The notes under the pieces are model-generated. The model was not told the origin of the DNA. It ran no database searches and was given only the letters and a program-made list of their open reading frames with translations. From Ascochyta rabiei (taxonomy: Eukaryota; Ascomycota; Dothideomycetes; Pleosporales; Didymellaceae): DNA of 64,000 bases. Of this stretch, positions 48,234 through 59,998 are shown one piece after another (the first letter of the stretch is position 1; every line of letters begins with the position of its first letter). The translations under genes and the position numbers were made by a program. Location of the stretch: positions 1-64,000 of the forward strand of contig NC_082419.1 in the NCBI RefSeq assembly GCF_004011695.2. Reading direction: 5' to 3'.

Positions 48234-48738
48234 CTTGAAGCTGCTTCTTAATTTCGTCTAATCGCGAGGTCCCTTTAAATGTAAGGTTCGATCAGTCTTA
48301 GTAGATGGTCTGGGGGGAGGAGCTGCTGGGGGAAGGGGGGGTTTATATGTACTGGTGTTGGGGTTGGAACAGAGTCGCTTTGAGGGTCTGATACATTGTG
48401 GTGGTGGTGATGATCAAGGGAAACGCAATGACGCTCCACAATGTCTCCGGGAGACAAAGTCAACTCAATAAACAGACAGTTGATATCCTACGAAGACCAG
48501 ATCATCCACACTCGTTGATCCCTGGCTCCGCTTCTCAGGCAACATCAGCACACCGACCAAACCCAGCGTCCTCGTCGCCTGAACCCCCAAAGGTCCATGA
48601 AATCCAGTAAAAAAAACCCCTCCATAATCTCAGACTCCGCATACCACGCGCAAACTCCAGTTCCACAGCCTCAGTCAACCCTAAGCTCTCAGTCAACTCG
48701 AAGCTCTCAGACCACCCTCCAACCAAACGGCGACAAAT
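48234..48738. other. Upstream of secreted protein gene
   Basis: Promoter region by position; no gene supported. Confidence 0.4.
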
Positions 48739-49110
48739 AGGATAGTTGTAGAAAGAAGTAGTAAAACTTAGCAACGAATAAGATCTATATATTAAATAAA
48801 GGCGCTGTGTAGGATAGTTGTAGAGAAAAGAAGTATTAATTGTTTACTAGAAAGAAATAGAGGAGGAGTAGTAAGGATGTAGCGAGGGATAAGATCTATA
48901 TATTGAATAAAGGCGCTGTGTAGGATAGTTGTAGAGAAAAGAAGTATTAATTGTTTACTAGAAAGAAATAGAGGAGGATTAGTAAGGATATAGCAAGGAT
49001 AAGTTTTATATATTAAACAAAGGCGCTGTATAGGATAGTTATAGAGAGGAAAAGATTAAATTTTTTACTAGGAAGAAGAAGAGAGAGGAGTGCTAAGGAT
49101 ATAGCGAGGG
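48739..49110. repeat. About 111-bp tandem repeat, 3+ copies
   Basis: AGGATAGTTGTAGA starts at 48739, 48811, 48922 and (as AGGATAGTTATAGA) 49032. The full unit of 110-111 bp includes 'aataaaggcgctgtgtagg' and a run 'gaaagaaatagaggagga'. A first, shortened unit is 72 bp. Confidence 0.85.
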
Positions 49111-49129
49111 ACAAGTTCAGTGTGAATAA

Positions 49130-49260
49130 CAAGTGGAAGGTGAGATGAGGGGTTTCAATCCATGTTTTCCGAGCCAAGTAGTATAGCTGAATTGCAGTGT
49201 CGATAATGAGTAGAACGTGAGATGGTTGGCTTCAGCGCCTCGTTTTGAAGCCATGTAGTA
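49130..49260. repeat. 75-bp direct repeat pair
   Basis: GTGAGATG...TTCAAT/TTCAGC...AGTATAGCT occurs at about 49,140 and 49,213, just beyond the stop of the transporter gene. Confidence 0.55.
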
Positions 49261-49298
49261 TAGCTAAAACGACTGGAATATCTACAGAGCATACGCGG

Positions 49299-51359
49299 TC
49301 ACGACTTGCCCACGCGCTCCATCTCGAGCCCCTCCTCGCCCCTGAAGCTCCCACGTCTCCGCCTCGCGCCCGCAGCACCCTGCGCTCTATCCGGGAGCAC
49401 GCCTGCGCTTTCTCCGCGCTCCGCGCCCTCGAGCGTCTCATCGCTGGATTCGTTGTGCATCTGTCCGTGGTTCCCACCGACGCTCTCCATGGTAAACGGA
49501 CTCGCGGTCGGGGCGTCGAGGACGCGCAGCTCTGTGTCGGAGAAGATCCGTGGCATCAGGAAGGTGCGCATGGGAATGTACAGGAGGATGAAGACCGGGA
49601 AGCCGATGGCGGCAATGGTTTGCGTGATTGCAAAGGTAGCGCCGAAGCCGATGAGTTCGAGGGCTACAAAGGCCCAGACGACCCATTTGCGCGAGATCTG
49701 CGCTAGTGGTTCGGAGGGCGAGATTAGCTGCCGGTCGGTGAGGAGGAAGATGAGTTTCGCGGTAATGCCGTTTGATTCGAGCGCTTGGATGCCCATGACG
49801 AAGAACAGCCCCGCGAGTACGGCTTGTGGGATGAGATGGAGCACGATGAGGAGGGGGCCGCTCATTGTGCCGAGGGTGAGCAGGCCTTGGGCGAGGTTGG
49901 ACACGCGCTGCTCGACGACGTGGTCGGTGGTGCGCTTTGTGTGCCCTTTTTCGTCGGTTTCGGTGCGTGTTACGCAGAGCGAGGTCGTGTGGAACGGTGC
50001 TTGAGGGATGAGTCCATTGGGGAAGGGAATGCCGAGAAGGCCGGCTACACCGGTGGTCAGACCGAGGAGGAAGATGTCCCAGTGGAAACCGGCCGGTTTG
50101 CGCAGCGGGAACTCAGTGCCCTGTGCGATGAGAGAGGAGACGTTGTGGTCGAACCAGAAGAGGACTGTGAGCAAGACAGCGAAGGGGATGGCAAGAAAGA
50201 CGTCTCCCACGCTGATGTCCCAGAAGTGGATGAACCAGCCACGGTCGGTGGTTGGGAAGAAGGACTTCGAGGTTGGCAGTTTCAAGAGCTCGATGCCCTC
50301 CATTTTCCCAATGTGCACGAAGCCTGTGAAGAAGATCACAGTGAGGGGAGTGCCGTAGTCCTCGACGAATTTGCGTACGTGGCGAGGAAACAGCGACGAC
50401 TGGCCGATGACGCCGCAGAGGTAGGCCACGGCTGTAACGAGTAGTGCAATCATGATGGATAGATAGGCCGACGCATCGCTGACTTCCCACTGGCGGGTGA
50501 GGACCTGGATGCCCTTCTGCAGATAGATGAAGGCGACGTAGAAGCCGAAGATGTCGCAGGAAAAGCGGGTGACGTAGCGGAGGCCGTTGCAGGAATTTGT
50601 TATGGCGAGAATCCAATGGAAAATGAGCGCCCATCTGCTTTCATCAGTGAGGGTTTGAAGAGCAGGAGATGGCAACATACATCCCGATCCAGCACATGAA
50701 AGCAAAGTAGTTCGTTCCGCGTGGTGTGATGATGTCGTATACTGTGTAGTTGAAGACTGTGATGGGACCTAGCATTGAGTGAGCGAGGTGATGCGATAGC
50801 GAATAGAGCGTGCATACCAGTAACGCCAACAATAACCAACGGCTGCGCAGCCGCGAGGCTAAACACCACACTCCCCAGCACACTGGCAAGCAAGACCTCA
50901 TTAACGCCAAAACTCATATCCGTCTTGACGAACATGTCGAGCGAAAAAGCCAAGGCAGGAAGGATACTGCAATACGTCAGCATCGACCTCTCACATGCAC
51001 GTCAATGAGGAACTGATGTGGACCGAGGCAGTACAAGCGTGAACCTACTTGGCGAAATACATATACACGGTAGCTGGGACCACGCGGTAGTCCCACGCAT
51101 CCGCGTAATCGCTCCAGTAAAACGGCACTCTCCTCTTGACATCATTCACCATGCCGGAGAAGAGGCGTGTCTTCCACCACGCATCTTTGCTCTTGCGGTC
51201 GTGAGCAGGTCCATGGGTTTGATCATCGTGGTCCGCCGGCGCGTCTTGCCGCGACGACCGGCTCTTCCAGGATCGTGGGCGCTGGGAGGGAGTTGCGCTG
51301 GAGCGGCTGTGACGCTGATAGGGATTGTTCATGTTGACGGTATTGTCGAGGGGCGCCAT
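49299..51359 (-). CDS. BOR1: SLC4-type anion/borate transporter (BOR1-like)
   Basis: Integral membrane anion exchanger of the bicarbonate transporter family; fungal members export borate at the plasma membrane (family knowledge). Four exons: 51359-51049, 50966-50818, 50768-50681, 50634-49299, giving 627 residues. All introns are GT-AG (49-82 nt) and the joins restore family motifs: VYFANILPALAFSLDMF, GVTGPITVFNYTVYD, CWIG/WALIFHWILAI. About ten hydrophobic segments follow, with GLLGIPFPNGLIPQAPFHTT and a hydrophilic tail. ATG 51359 (ATCATGG) was chosen; upstream in-frame sequence has no ATG for 23 codons. Intact, ordinary gene. Confidence 0.9.
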
Positions 51360-51984
51360 GATGGTCGGGGTTTGGGGCGAGGGTGCGCGCTCGTCGCCTG
51401 ACTGTGTGCGCTGGTTGCGCCGCGGCAAAAAATATCAAGAGGTTGAGACAAGGTCGGGCTTCGCCATATTAGCTTCCTGAAGCTTATTATAGGCCTGGGC
51501 GCTTGATATGCCGACACGGAGACTAGGCGGTAATAAAGTCACTACTCGGCCGTGGCAGAGGGAACATGACGTCGTACAAGGGTCTGGTGGGGAAGGATTT
51601 TTATGGGTGAACGGCTTGGCAGGGTTCGACGGACTAGCTAACATTACTTTGATATTTTGTCTGACTTTATAAGAGTTGCCGTGAAACATGTGCTTCTTGG
51701 TTGTTTGAATTGTCTCACAAGCACGTACAAGCGGCAGAGTTCGAGTTACCAGATCGTCACGTCGCCAGATTTCCATCGCTCATATGTGGACCCACCGAGA
51801 TACGACGTCCGCAATCGATACTGGCCCAGATGCCCGAGCAGAATTCCCTGACTCGAACCACTTCCCATGAGTGTCAGTGCAGCCAGTGCAAAGACGACCC
51901 GTACCGTCTACCAGCGATAATTCACCTGCTTGACCGTGTCAGAGTTCATCCAGCGGCTGCAAGAGCACACCATGTTGGTGGAGC
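51360..51984. other. Intergenic, upstream of the transporter
   Basis: 625 bp between the transporter start and the end of the next minus-strand gene. No coding or repeat signal. Confidence 0.5.
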
Positions 51985-54226
51985 TTAGTCGAGATCTGTA
52001 TAGCGTACCTGAGGGTCTGAGGTGTTGTTGTCAGATGCCGTGGAGGATCCGCGGCCACGTGCACGCCCGCGGTAGGAGTCGTCTCCGCGAGCTTGTCTGT
52101 CGGACCGTCCGTCGTGGCCACCTCGCGTGCGGCTGCGTATGCCACCGTACTGACTCCGATCTGGCAAGCCCCTTGCTCTGCCTGATTTGATGCCGTTGCC
52201 GTCCCAGGAGTTGTAAACGTTTTGCGAGGTTCCTCGAGCTCCACTTCGTCCGCGACCACGGCCTCGATAAGCACCACGACTGTTGCTGTCCGCTGCCTGA
52301 GCTGATGCAAGCAGGGTTGGGCTGATGGAAATGGGCACGGGTGCACCGCCGTCACCATCAAGCTCTTGGTCACTCCAGCCCTCCGCCTCGTCTCTTGCTT
52401 TCTTCTGGGCTTCCTCCAGAGCTTCTGCAAGCCGAACTGACTTCTCGTTATCCCGCATGTTGTCAAATTCAGATGAACCACGGATGGCGGCTTCACGAAC
52501 ACACATACCTAGCATGGCTTGCATGGTAAACACCGCATCGTTGCCAGCATTGTGGAGCTTGTAGCCGGCGATGTCGAAGTCGTACAAGATCCTTCCCAGC
52601 GAGGCAGGGTTTTGCTCGCGGCGCCAGACGCGGTACATGACGGCCGTATCCAAGGCTTCAAGCAGGTTGTCAACCTTCATGGGATCGTAGCCAAGGGTTT
52701 GCAGATATCTGACGTCGCCGAGCGTGTCATGACCAAGGAAGATGATGTTGCGCTTCTCGTTCAAATCCATGCCCTGCATAAGGTCGACGATGCCTTCACT
52801 GCTGTTGCCTTGGTGAGCGCCAAAAGGCGGCGAGAAGCAAGCAGCGACATGGGTGGGTGCGTCCGCCAGGGAGACCATGGTGGACTGGCCGAAATCGAAG
52901 CCGTCCGGGTGGCCGCTGACAAACTGGGAGTTGACCAAGTGCGCGTGCTCCTTGACACGGAAATGGCGAGCGCGGACCAAAGCTCTCCAGTTCTCGCCGT
53001 CGTGACCTGGTGAAACGCGGGCCAGCTCCCTGGTGTCTAGTGTGGCGATTCCAACCTCTGTGATCTTGTCATGTGCACGCTCATAAGACTCTACATCGAC
53101 GCAAACAAAGACGACAGATTGGTCAAAGTCGAAGGGCACAGGCGAAGTCTGGAGACAGTCAGTCAGCATGGTTGTATGATTGAACGAGCAGACTCACAGG
53201 ATCAACTGCAGAGGGTGGTCCGTTCGGAGCTGCATTGTCTTTGGCTGGACTTGGACGCAGACCGAGGTACCGCTGAGCGCGCTTGAACTGATCAGCCATG
53301 GTCTTTTGCTTGATCAGGCGCTCTTGCTGCTTCTTCGCTTTGGAGGCCTTATTTTTGGCCTTTTGCGCTTCGAACGATTCCTCCATGAGCTGCTTGAAGG
53401 CTTCAAGGGTCCTTTCGTCTGGGGGCAGGCTGCCGGGTTCTCCCGCAGCGCGGAAGCTATGATTTGGCGCACTGTCGACCATCATGTCGTACTCCTCGCG
53501 AGACGTGGAGCGCCCGAGGTATCGAGGTGTACAGCGTGGATGATGCGGGAAGCGGCTTACAAGGGCGTCCTCGCGCTGCTGGTCCGTGATGCGGAGGCTG
53601 AGCTTGAGGTGGTCGTTGATCTCGTTGAGGAGGTCTTGGAACTGGGTTTCGCGGATGAGAACAAGAGGCCTGGAAAGATTGTCGATGTCCCAAAGGTAGT
53701 AGCTGTGATGAGGGTGAGCGTGAAACTCGAACCCTCAGGCAGTGTCCGCTCACAGATCCCACTCTCGCGCCCAGAACTTGCCCTGGTCAAAGAAAGCGGA
53801 GGCGATGTCCTGCGAGTAAGCTCTGTTGCAGAAACGGTACGGATACTTGGCCAGAGCCTGGATTGGTGTGAAGTGTAGTTGAGACGAGGCAAGGTCACCA
53901 CGGTTGAGGTCAGTCGCGGGGAGTGCAGCAGATGGCTTTGGCGCAGCGGTGTTGACGGGAGATTTGAGCATCGACACGGGGTTGTACGAAGTGTTGGCGT
54001 CCTTTAGCCAGACATATCTGCGGTCAGTGTTCGGCTGCACGGTGATTGGCGTGGGCAGAGGCTGTATGGGATCAGCTGCTGGCTGTCCGTCGATCAGAGG
54101 CTCCCGCTCCACACGGCGGGAGACGTCACTGTGGTCGAACGTTGGGTCTGGAGCTAGCTCAGGTAGTGCGTCAACGTCTGCCTCGGTAAGCTTGCGTAGG
54201 CGTTGCAGGCGTGCTGCTGAAGCCAT
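51985..54226 (-). CDS. GFD2/YDR514C-like protein, DEDDh nuclease fold with RGG tail
   Basis: Three exons 54226-53754, 53702-53198, 53148-51985 (introns 51 and 49 nt, GT-AG) give 713 residues. The N-terminal half has 'RRYVWLKDANTSYNPVSMLK', 'YPYRFCNRAYSQDIA' and (across intron 1) 'REWDLYYLWDIDN', typical of the fungal GFD2-like family. After a Lys-rich coiled part comes a ribonuclease-H-like DEDDh domain: D-V-E in VCVDVESYE, HD in FLGHDTLGD, and LHNAGNDAVFT. The C-terminus is rich in RGRGRG, an RNA-binding style tail. A role in mRNA export or RNA processing is known for yeast GFD2 only by genetic link. A last optional intron (donor CAG/GTACGC near 52,007) would end the protein QPLDEL instead of QVRYTDLD. 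Confidence 0.85.
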
Positions 54227-54285
54227 GTCGTGGCGTGCGTGAGTGGGAGAGAGGGGAGCGAGGAGAGGCGGACGGTAGGTTTGGC

Positions 54286-54286
<1 letters not shown>

Positions 54287-54317
<31 letters not shown>

Positions 54318-54418
54318 ACAGCAGCAGCAGCAAACAGCAGCAAACAGCAGCAAACAGCAGCAAACAGCAGCAAACAGCAGCAAACAGCAGCAAACAGCAG
54401 CAAACAGCAGCAAACAGC
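54287..54418. repeat. CAG microsatellite passing into a 10-bp array
   Basis: (CAG)9-10 followed by about ten AGCAGCAAAC units, 60-190 bp upstream of the GFD2-like ATG, probably in its 5' leader. Confidence 0.9.
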
Positions 54419-54974
54419 ATGCGTCAGAGTGCATTGTCCGTGCGCCCACCTGGCAAGCACGACGATGTTGGAGAGACAAGGTGAAGGAAGGTGACGGGCG
54501 CAGAAGACGTCGAGTGCACGCGAGACGGCATGTTTGAACAGCTCCTTGGTTGGATTGGAGAAGAAGAGCACATGGCTGCAACTCACTGTGGTTCTGCGAG
54601 CGTTCCCCCCCTCAGGCTGCACTACCAGATGAGCTCGGAGCGCCTGTATTGGGGCTTGTCAGGGCAGAGAGCGTGCTGCTGTTCGAAGCAGGCCTGCTGC
54701 GTTTTCACGAAGCGGCTGATTGTCGCTATAGTGCAAGACAGGGCATTCCCGCAGTACGACACGCACCGGTGGACAGCGCAGCCGAGCCTCCAGGCAGGAT
54801 CTCCAGTGTGGCGCGGGGAAGCAAGTGTGGCGCGGGGAAGCAGGCCAGGTTGAGATGGGAGAGCATGAGACGTGCCTAGCGCCCGTTCACGCTCCTTGGT
54901 AGTGCCAGGGACCTAATTACTTCGAACTTCGTAGAGGGCTAGCGCCGAGGACCCCGGCTTCACCACGACCCGCA

Positions 54975-55115
54975 CGACACGCCGACCGCCGTCACCTCGA
55001 CCGCCGTCACCTCGACTGCCGTCACCTCGACCGCCGTTACCTCGACCGCCGTCACCTCGACCGCCGTCACCTCGACCGCCGTCACCTCGACCGCCGTCAC
55101 CTCCACGACCCCCTC
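54975..55115. repeat. 15-bp minisatellite upstream of ING gene
   Basis: Roughly nine units of GTCACCTCGACCGCC with single changes; followed by GCGCCCATC 9-mers at about 55,143-55,168. Long Gly/Arg frames on the minus strand are produced by this array. Confidence 0.85.
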
Positions 55116-55340
55116 GACCTCGACCGTCACGTCGGCCGTCATCGCGCCCATCGCGCCCATCGCGCCCACCTCCCTCCACGCCCTCCACGCCCACCTCCAC
55201 CGACGGCCTCCCCCACCGCCGCCGCCCTCGCCCTCGCCGCCGCTCCCTGCCGCCCCGATTCCCCCCTCGGACAGCATCGACGCGTGGCTGGAGTGTCTGA
55301 CGCGCGCATCAGCCGCCTCTCAGCCCGGACACTCCGCGCG

Positions 55341-55361
55341 ATGCACCATGGCCGACGCTGA
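55341..55361 (+). promoter_or_regulatory. Short uORF overlapping the ING start codon
   Basis: An ATG 7 nt before the main ATG opens six codons and ends in TGA at 55359-55361, inside the main coding frame. If ribosomes use it, they must re-initiate backwards or leaky-scan, lowering translation. Its effect is inference. Confidence 0.45.
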
Positions 55362-57887
55362 AGACGCGCCCACGATCCCCCCGCCGGCGCCCAACCCCGA
55401 TGCGCAGACGACGGTCAACGACTTCCTCGACTACACCGACTTCTACCCGTCCGACCTGGTGCGCTCGCTGACGCTGATCGGCGACCTGGATGCGGCGTAT
55501 GCGGATGCGGTGCAGCAGGTGCACGAGCTGGCCGCGCTGTACTGCACCCTGCCCGCCCTGCCCGCCGCGCCCGAGAGCGAGCGCCCGGACCCGGCGGCCC
55601 TGCGCAAGCAAATCGCCCGCCACCTGCACACCGCCATCACCCGGCGCGAGTACGCGTACACCGAGGCCGCGCGCCTGTACGAGGTCACCCTGCGCCACTG
55701 CCAGCGCTCCACCGTCATCAAGCGCAAGCTGCAGGCCCAGCCCGAGCCCCCGTCGCGCGACCCCACCCCGCCCCCCGTCTCGCCCCACGCCCTCAAGCGC
55801 ACCCACGACCGCCCGCGCCTGCACCTCACCTTCGACGGCGCCCGCCACAAGCACCGCAACCCGGCCATCCCCCTGCCGCCCCGCCGCTCCCACCCCGACT
55901 CCGCCTCCGCCTCCGACTCCGACTCCGACTCCGCCTCGGAGCACTCGGACGACGCGCGCAGAATCAGCCTCGCCGAGCGCCCCAGGAAGGCCCAGACGTA
56001 CAAGGACCGCGCGCCCAGGCCCCGCCCCCGTGCCCCTGGCGTCGCCGGCACCAACGTCCACAGCTCCATCGCCGGCATCTCCACCAGCAATGCGCTCGCC
56101 AAGCTGTCGCCGCCGCCGCCCGACGCACGCCCGGGCAGCAAGTGGGCGCCCTGGATGAAGCTGACCGAGTACGAGATGGCGGTGCTGCGCAAGCAGATGA
56201 AGAAGAACGCCGTCTGGACCCCCAGCCTGACCATGGTCAACCGCGAGCTGGAGCGCAAGCACCGCACAAAGGGCGACTACGAGCGCGAGAGGGCCCGCTG
56301 CCACGTCGCCGGCGAGACCTTGGTCGACGAAGAGCCCGAGACCCTGCTGCAGATCGCCACGGCCCAGGGCGTCGACGATCCTGCCCTGACCGCGACCGCA
56401 CACGCCGCGGAGGGCTTCACTGCGCCCGGCGAGTCTGCACCTGCGCCTGCGCCTGCGCCTGCCTCTACACCTGCACGAGACGACAGCGTCGAGGCCGCCG
56501 ATGGACGACGCCCTGACCGCAACACGCGGCGACAGCAGGCCATGCGCGCCGTGCGAGCCCTCGAGAACGCCACCAAGACGATCCAAAACGCTGCTGACGG
56601 CCTCAAGGAGCTCACCTTCTCGCCCCACGCCGTCTCCACGCCGCCTGCCTCTGCGCAGAGGAAGAGGTCGACCGCCCGCACAGCATCGAACAAGCGCAAG
56701 CGCGACACGACTCCGTCACTCGCCGCTGACAGTGCTGCAGAATCTACCAAGGGAGCAGAGGCAGCAGAACTGGATGCGCCGCCGCAGCAGCCTGAGCCAA
56801 AGCGCCCACGCTTGCAGCTCATTGCCCCAGCACCACCACCACCTGATCGTGCAATGTCTACACCCGCCCCCGCCTCGGCCGATGTTTCTGTTTTCAGGCA
56901 TCTGTCCACACCTCTCTCGCCCTCTTCTGCCGCACAGACACCCGAAGCGCTGCCAGAGGCAGTCTCAAACACCGTCCAAGTGCCGCTCGCGCCTGCAGGC
57001 CCAAGCACTCCCAGGCCCAACAAGGCTGCTGCGGACGAAGCCAGTCCCCAAGCCACGCCCGTTCATTCACCACCTGCGGAGCTGAAGAGGTCCTCATCAA
57101 CCGCCGCCGTACCAGCACCCGTGCAAGCGCCGGCGCCGTCTGCCACGACTGCAGCTGTCACACGCTCACGGCGTGAGTCGGTCGCAGCAAAGAACTCGAG
57201 TCCGCCGCCATCTGAGCCATCAGCGCCGGCACGCGCCCTCACGCCTGCTCTCGAGCGAGCTGCATCGCCCGAACCTACTGTTGCCTTGCGTCCTCGACCT
57301 GCTCGCAGCCACGTGCTGACTCCAAAGGCACTGAGCGAAGAACCCAAGCCCATCGAAGCAGGGCAGCCCACCCGCGACACGCGCCGCCACAGCATCTTCA
57401 GCCAATCTGCACTCACCGCACCTGCCCCCATCCGCGTGAGTTTGCGCAAGAAGCCACCCCCCAAGGGCGAGGTCAGCTCTGCCGAAAACGGTCAGAAGAC
57501 AGTCACAAACGTTAAACGATCACAAGGCAGCAAGCACGGCAAGAGGAAGAAACTCGACGACCAGCCGGGACACGTAGACGACGTGGATTCGGACGAAGAA
57601 CGATACTGCATCTGCGACGATGTCAGCTACGGACAGATGATCTCGTGCGACAACAACGTAAGCCTCCCCTCCTTCTACACCCAGCGTGCACTGATGATTT
57701 GCAGTGCGACAAAGAGTGGTTCCACTTCGAGTGCGTTGGCATGACCCAGATGCCCGCACGCCGCGCCAAGTGGTATTGTCCTGACTGCCGCGAGGCGCTG
57801 GGCACGGACGCCTTTGGCAATCCCAAAGTCCCACCGGCATTGCCAGGTCGCACGGGCCGTGGCAACCTCAGCCGTGGTAAAAGGTAA
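55348..57887 (+). CDS. ING-family chromatin protein with PHD finger
   Basis: Subunit type of histone acetyltransferase/deacetylase complexes; the PHD finger reads H3K4 methylation (family knowledge). Two exons, 55348-57657 and 57705-57887 (47-nt GT-AG intron inside the PHD), give 830 residues. The N-terminal ING domain starts at 'NDFLDYTDFYPSDLVRSL' (about 24-41). A very long Pro/Ala/Ser-rich, low-complexity middle follows. The C-terminal PHD has C754, C756, C767, C771, H777, C780, C795, C798 with W793, and a Gly/Arg-rich end. It is longer than yeast Yng1/Yng2/Pho23 because of the middle. Which of the three paralogues it represents cannot be decided. Confidence 0.88.
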
Positions 57888-58393
57888 GAATCCTCTTCTT
57901 CTGCGCCGACGGCATACTGAGTTCTAGAGGGGGTGGAGTACTTAGGGGCGCGTAGGATTGGTTGAGCATGGCAAGATGCAGGCGTAACGGCGTTCATCAA
58001 TCGATACCCTTGGAGACGCATATGGGAGCTGGGCATGGATTGTGTGCAGTGCGCTTGCGGCCGCGTGTCAATTGACAAGGATCTAATGCGGTGCACAGGG
58101 TGCTCTACATGCACTTGTTTTTAGTATGTCAACAAGAATTTTGTCATTCCAAAACCAGCCGGATGCTTGTTGACCCTCCTGGGGGTCAGCCCCACGTACC
58201 TGCGGCTTCGGGAAATTTTAGCGAGTGTCGATCGAGGGGCTCAGCCGCCGGGGTCAGCCTTAAGCGTGCACCTGCTGATGGTCATCCTCTTCTTCCCTCT
58301 GCTTTCCTTTTCCTCCTTTCCTTCTTCGTCAACATCTTGTACACTCTCGTGTCTTTTGTGATACCCATTCGGCGCTTCTGGGTTCCCACCACC
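57888..58393. other. Intergenic
   Basis: About 500 bp between the ING stop and the next start. An in-frame extension of the next gene to 58091 exists, but lacks similarity to its repeats, so it is treated as leader. A CT-rich stretch lies before the chosen start. Confidence 0.45.
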
Positions 58394-59458
58394 ATGACGA
58401 TATCGACGACATTTGTACTTGGATCCAAAGAAGCCTACTTCTTCAACAGTCCGACGCATTGGGCATGGCATAACCTCCCACCGGACGTCGAAGCGCTCTT
58501 CACCAAGACACCACCAATACAAGACGTCATCGAACTTACTCTAGGTGCCAATCAGACGTACTTTGTCAGCTATCGCGATCACGACGGCCAACTTCTCTGC
58601 AAGCATTACAACCTCCCAAACCCTCTCGTACAGTATCTGTACGCTTCTCACCCCTCTGTGATACGCGATCTGTCTACTCTCAGCATTTCTCTGGGGCCTT
58701 ACGAGTCATACTATGCCTGGGATCGCACGTCCGCATCGTGGAGCAATGTCCCACCCGGATTAGAAAAGTCGCTGCTCAACCGCCTGGAGAGTCAGGATGC
58801 GTGGAAAACTACTTGGACGGCAGATGGCTACGAGGCGCCTTGTTTCGTCAGCTTGGGGAATGACGGAGCCTACTTCCTGCGCACAGTGTCTGGCGGTGGT
58901 TGTTGGGACTTTAAGCTGCCGAAGGTAGAGGGGAGGAGCGGACTGGGGACGGTGGGCGGAGATGGATGGGATGGCATTAGAGGGACGAACAAGTTTCTAG
59001 AGGAGTCTTCAGACTTTACAAGCATCGCCGTAAGTTGCAAGCTTTTGGTGCTGAATTCGAAAATTGACTTTTGACAGGCTGTGCATCTCATGCCGACGCA
59101 GGCAAACGCCTACGTCCTCGTTCTCACCAACGGAAAGACCTTTTCCAACTTGCCAGAACACACATGGGGTGACTATGCGAAAATGGCGAACAGCCTCCCG
59201 TCCTTTGTTCAACACATGGCTCCGCTACCGCCCATGCCTGCCCCACCACAGATTCCAACTCAACCCCAGCTTCAGCCTCAGCCTCAGCCATTAGCTCAGC
59301 GCCACTCTCCAGGGTACGTGCAGAGTCAACGTCATCGACCAGGCAACTGCTGTCCTGTTGCTGAGACGGGGACGAATCCAGTGCCCACATGCTGTCCACC
59401 TGCACCAATAGCAAGGCCGTGGCCGATGCCACCGATCAATGCCCCGTTACAGCATTGA
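58394..59458 (+). CDS. Five-repeat protein of unknown function
   Basis: Two exons, 58394-59029 and 59078-59458 (48-nt GTAAGT...CAG intron), 338 residues; start chosen at the ATG after ACC that begins right at the first repeat. Five units of about 45-50 residues start near residues 7, 48, 98, 151 and 215. Each has hydrophobic-LG/PT-x3-4-aY(F/Y/V)...(W)xN(L/V)P, for example VLGSKEAYFFNSP...WHNLPP and SLGPYESYYAWD...WSNVPP. The spacing suggests a small beta-propeller or lectin-like fold (inference). A Pro/Gln-rich tail follows. No signal peptide with this start. Family not recognised beyond a likely conserved fungal hypothetical. Confidence 0.7.
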
Positions 59459-59998
59459 TATGATCTGATAATCTGATCACACAGCGTGTCTGTCTCGAGT
59501 ACTGCGCACACCAAAACAATGCCGGAGCATTGGGTCAAATCACGCTGAGACTTGAGTCGAAGAATTTGACGGGTAAAAGCCTCAACAGTCTTGATCGAAT
59601 AGCGCCAGGCCGTCCAGGATGGTCTTCTCAATGCGCCGTTCCCCGGCAAGTTGTTTGTCCATTGGCGACGCAAAGCGCGATGAGAGGACGAGGCGTCAAT
59701 TTATCGGTGTACGTATCTGGCCTGGTTGCCTTGTGTCAATTCATCACTTGGACATCCTGGCGGACTGTGTCGAATTCTGAAGATGTGAACGTACATCGGC
59801 GAGAGTGTACACAAAATGAAGATGCTCTTTAAGATGGAACCCAATGCAGGGTTGTCGCACACATGTGGCGGTTGCACTTGCCATTCGCGGCGCTAGCGTA
59901 TTGCGGGGTCAGACCGAGGCAATCAGGTCGGGGTACCTGGATCAGGCCACTGCTTTATATCGACGTGCACCTCAAGTACACTCGCGGAGAAAAAAGCG
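59459..59998. other. Intergenic
   Basis: 540 bp without supported genes; promoter of the dehydrogenase by position. Confidence 0.45.

Larger units (their letters stand above)
54227..55347. promoter_or_regulatory. Divergent intergenic region GFD2-like / ING gene
   Basis: 1.1 kb between two start codons facing apart. It contains the CAG-type array (54,287-54,418), GC-rich minisatellites (54,975-55,170), and a duplicated 'gtggcgcggggaagca' at 54,809 and 54,827. Open frames here are by-products of the repeats. Confidence 0.5.

Noticed and set aside
49785..50444. 219-residue + strand frame
   Set aside because: Antisense to the SLC4 transporter, whose exons join correctly.
54171..54622. Cys/Leu-rich frames and a long N-terminal extension of the GFD2-like protein
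   Set aside because: Produced by the CAG array read on the minus strand. The family-like start MASAARL at 54226 is preferred.
54913..55277. Gly/Arg/Asp-rich minus-strand proteins
   Set aside because: Direct translation of the 15-bp and 9-bp minisatellites.
55309..56628. 439-residue minus-strand frame
   Set aside because: GC-rich shadow of the ING gene; the + strand has the ING and PHD domains and a correct intron.
58091..58393. N-terminal extension of the five-repeat protein with hydrophobic stretch
   Set aside because: The extension is unlike the repeats and contains a pyrimidine-rich leader; the ATG at 58394 sits exactly before repeat one. A membrane anchor cannot be fully excluded.
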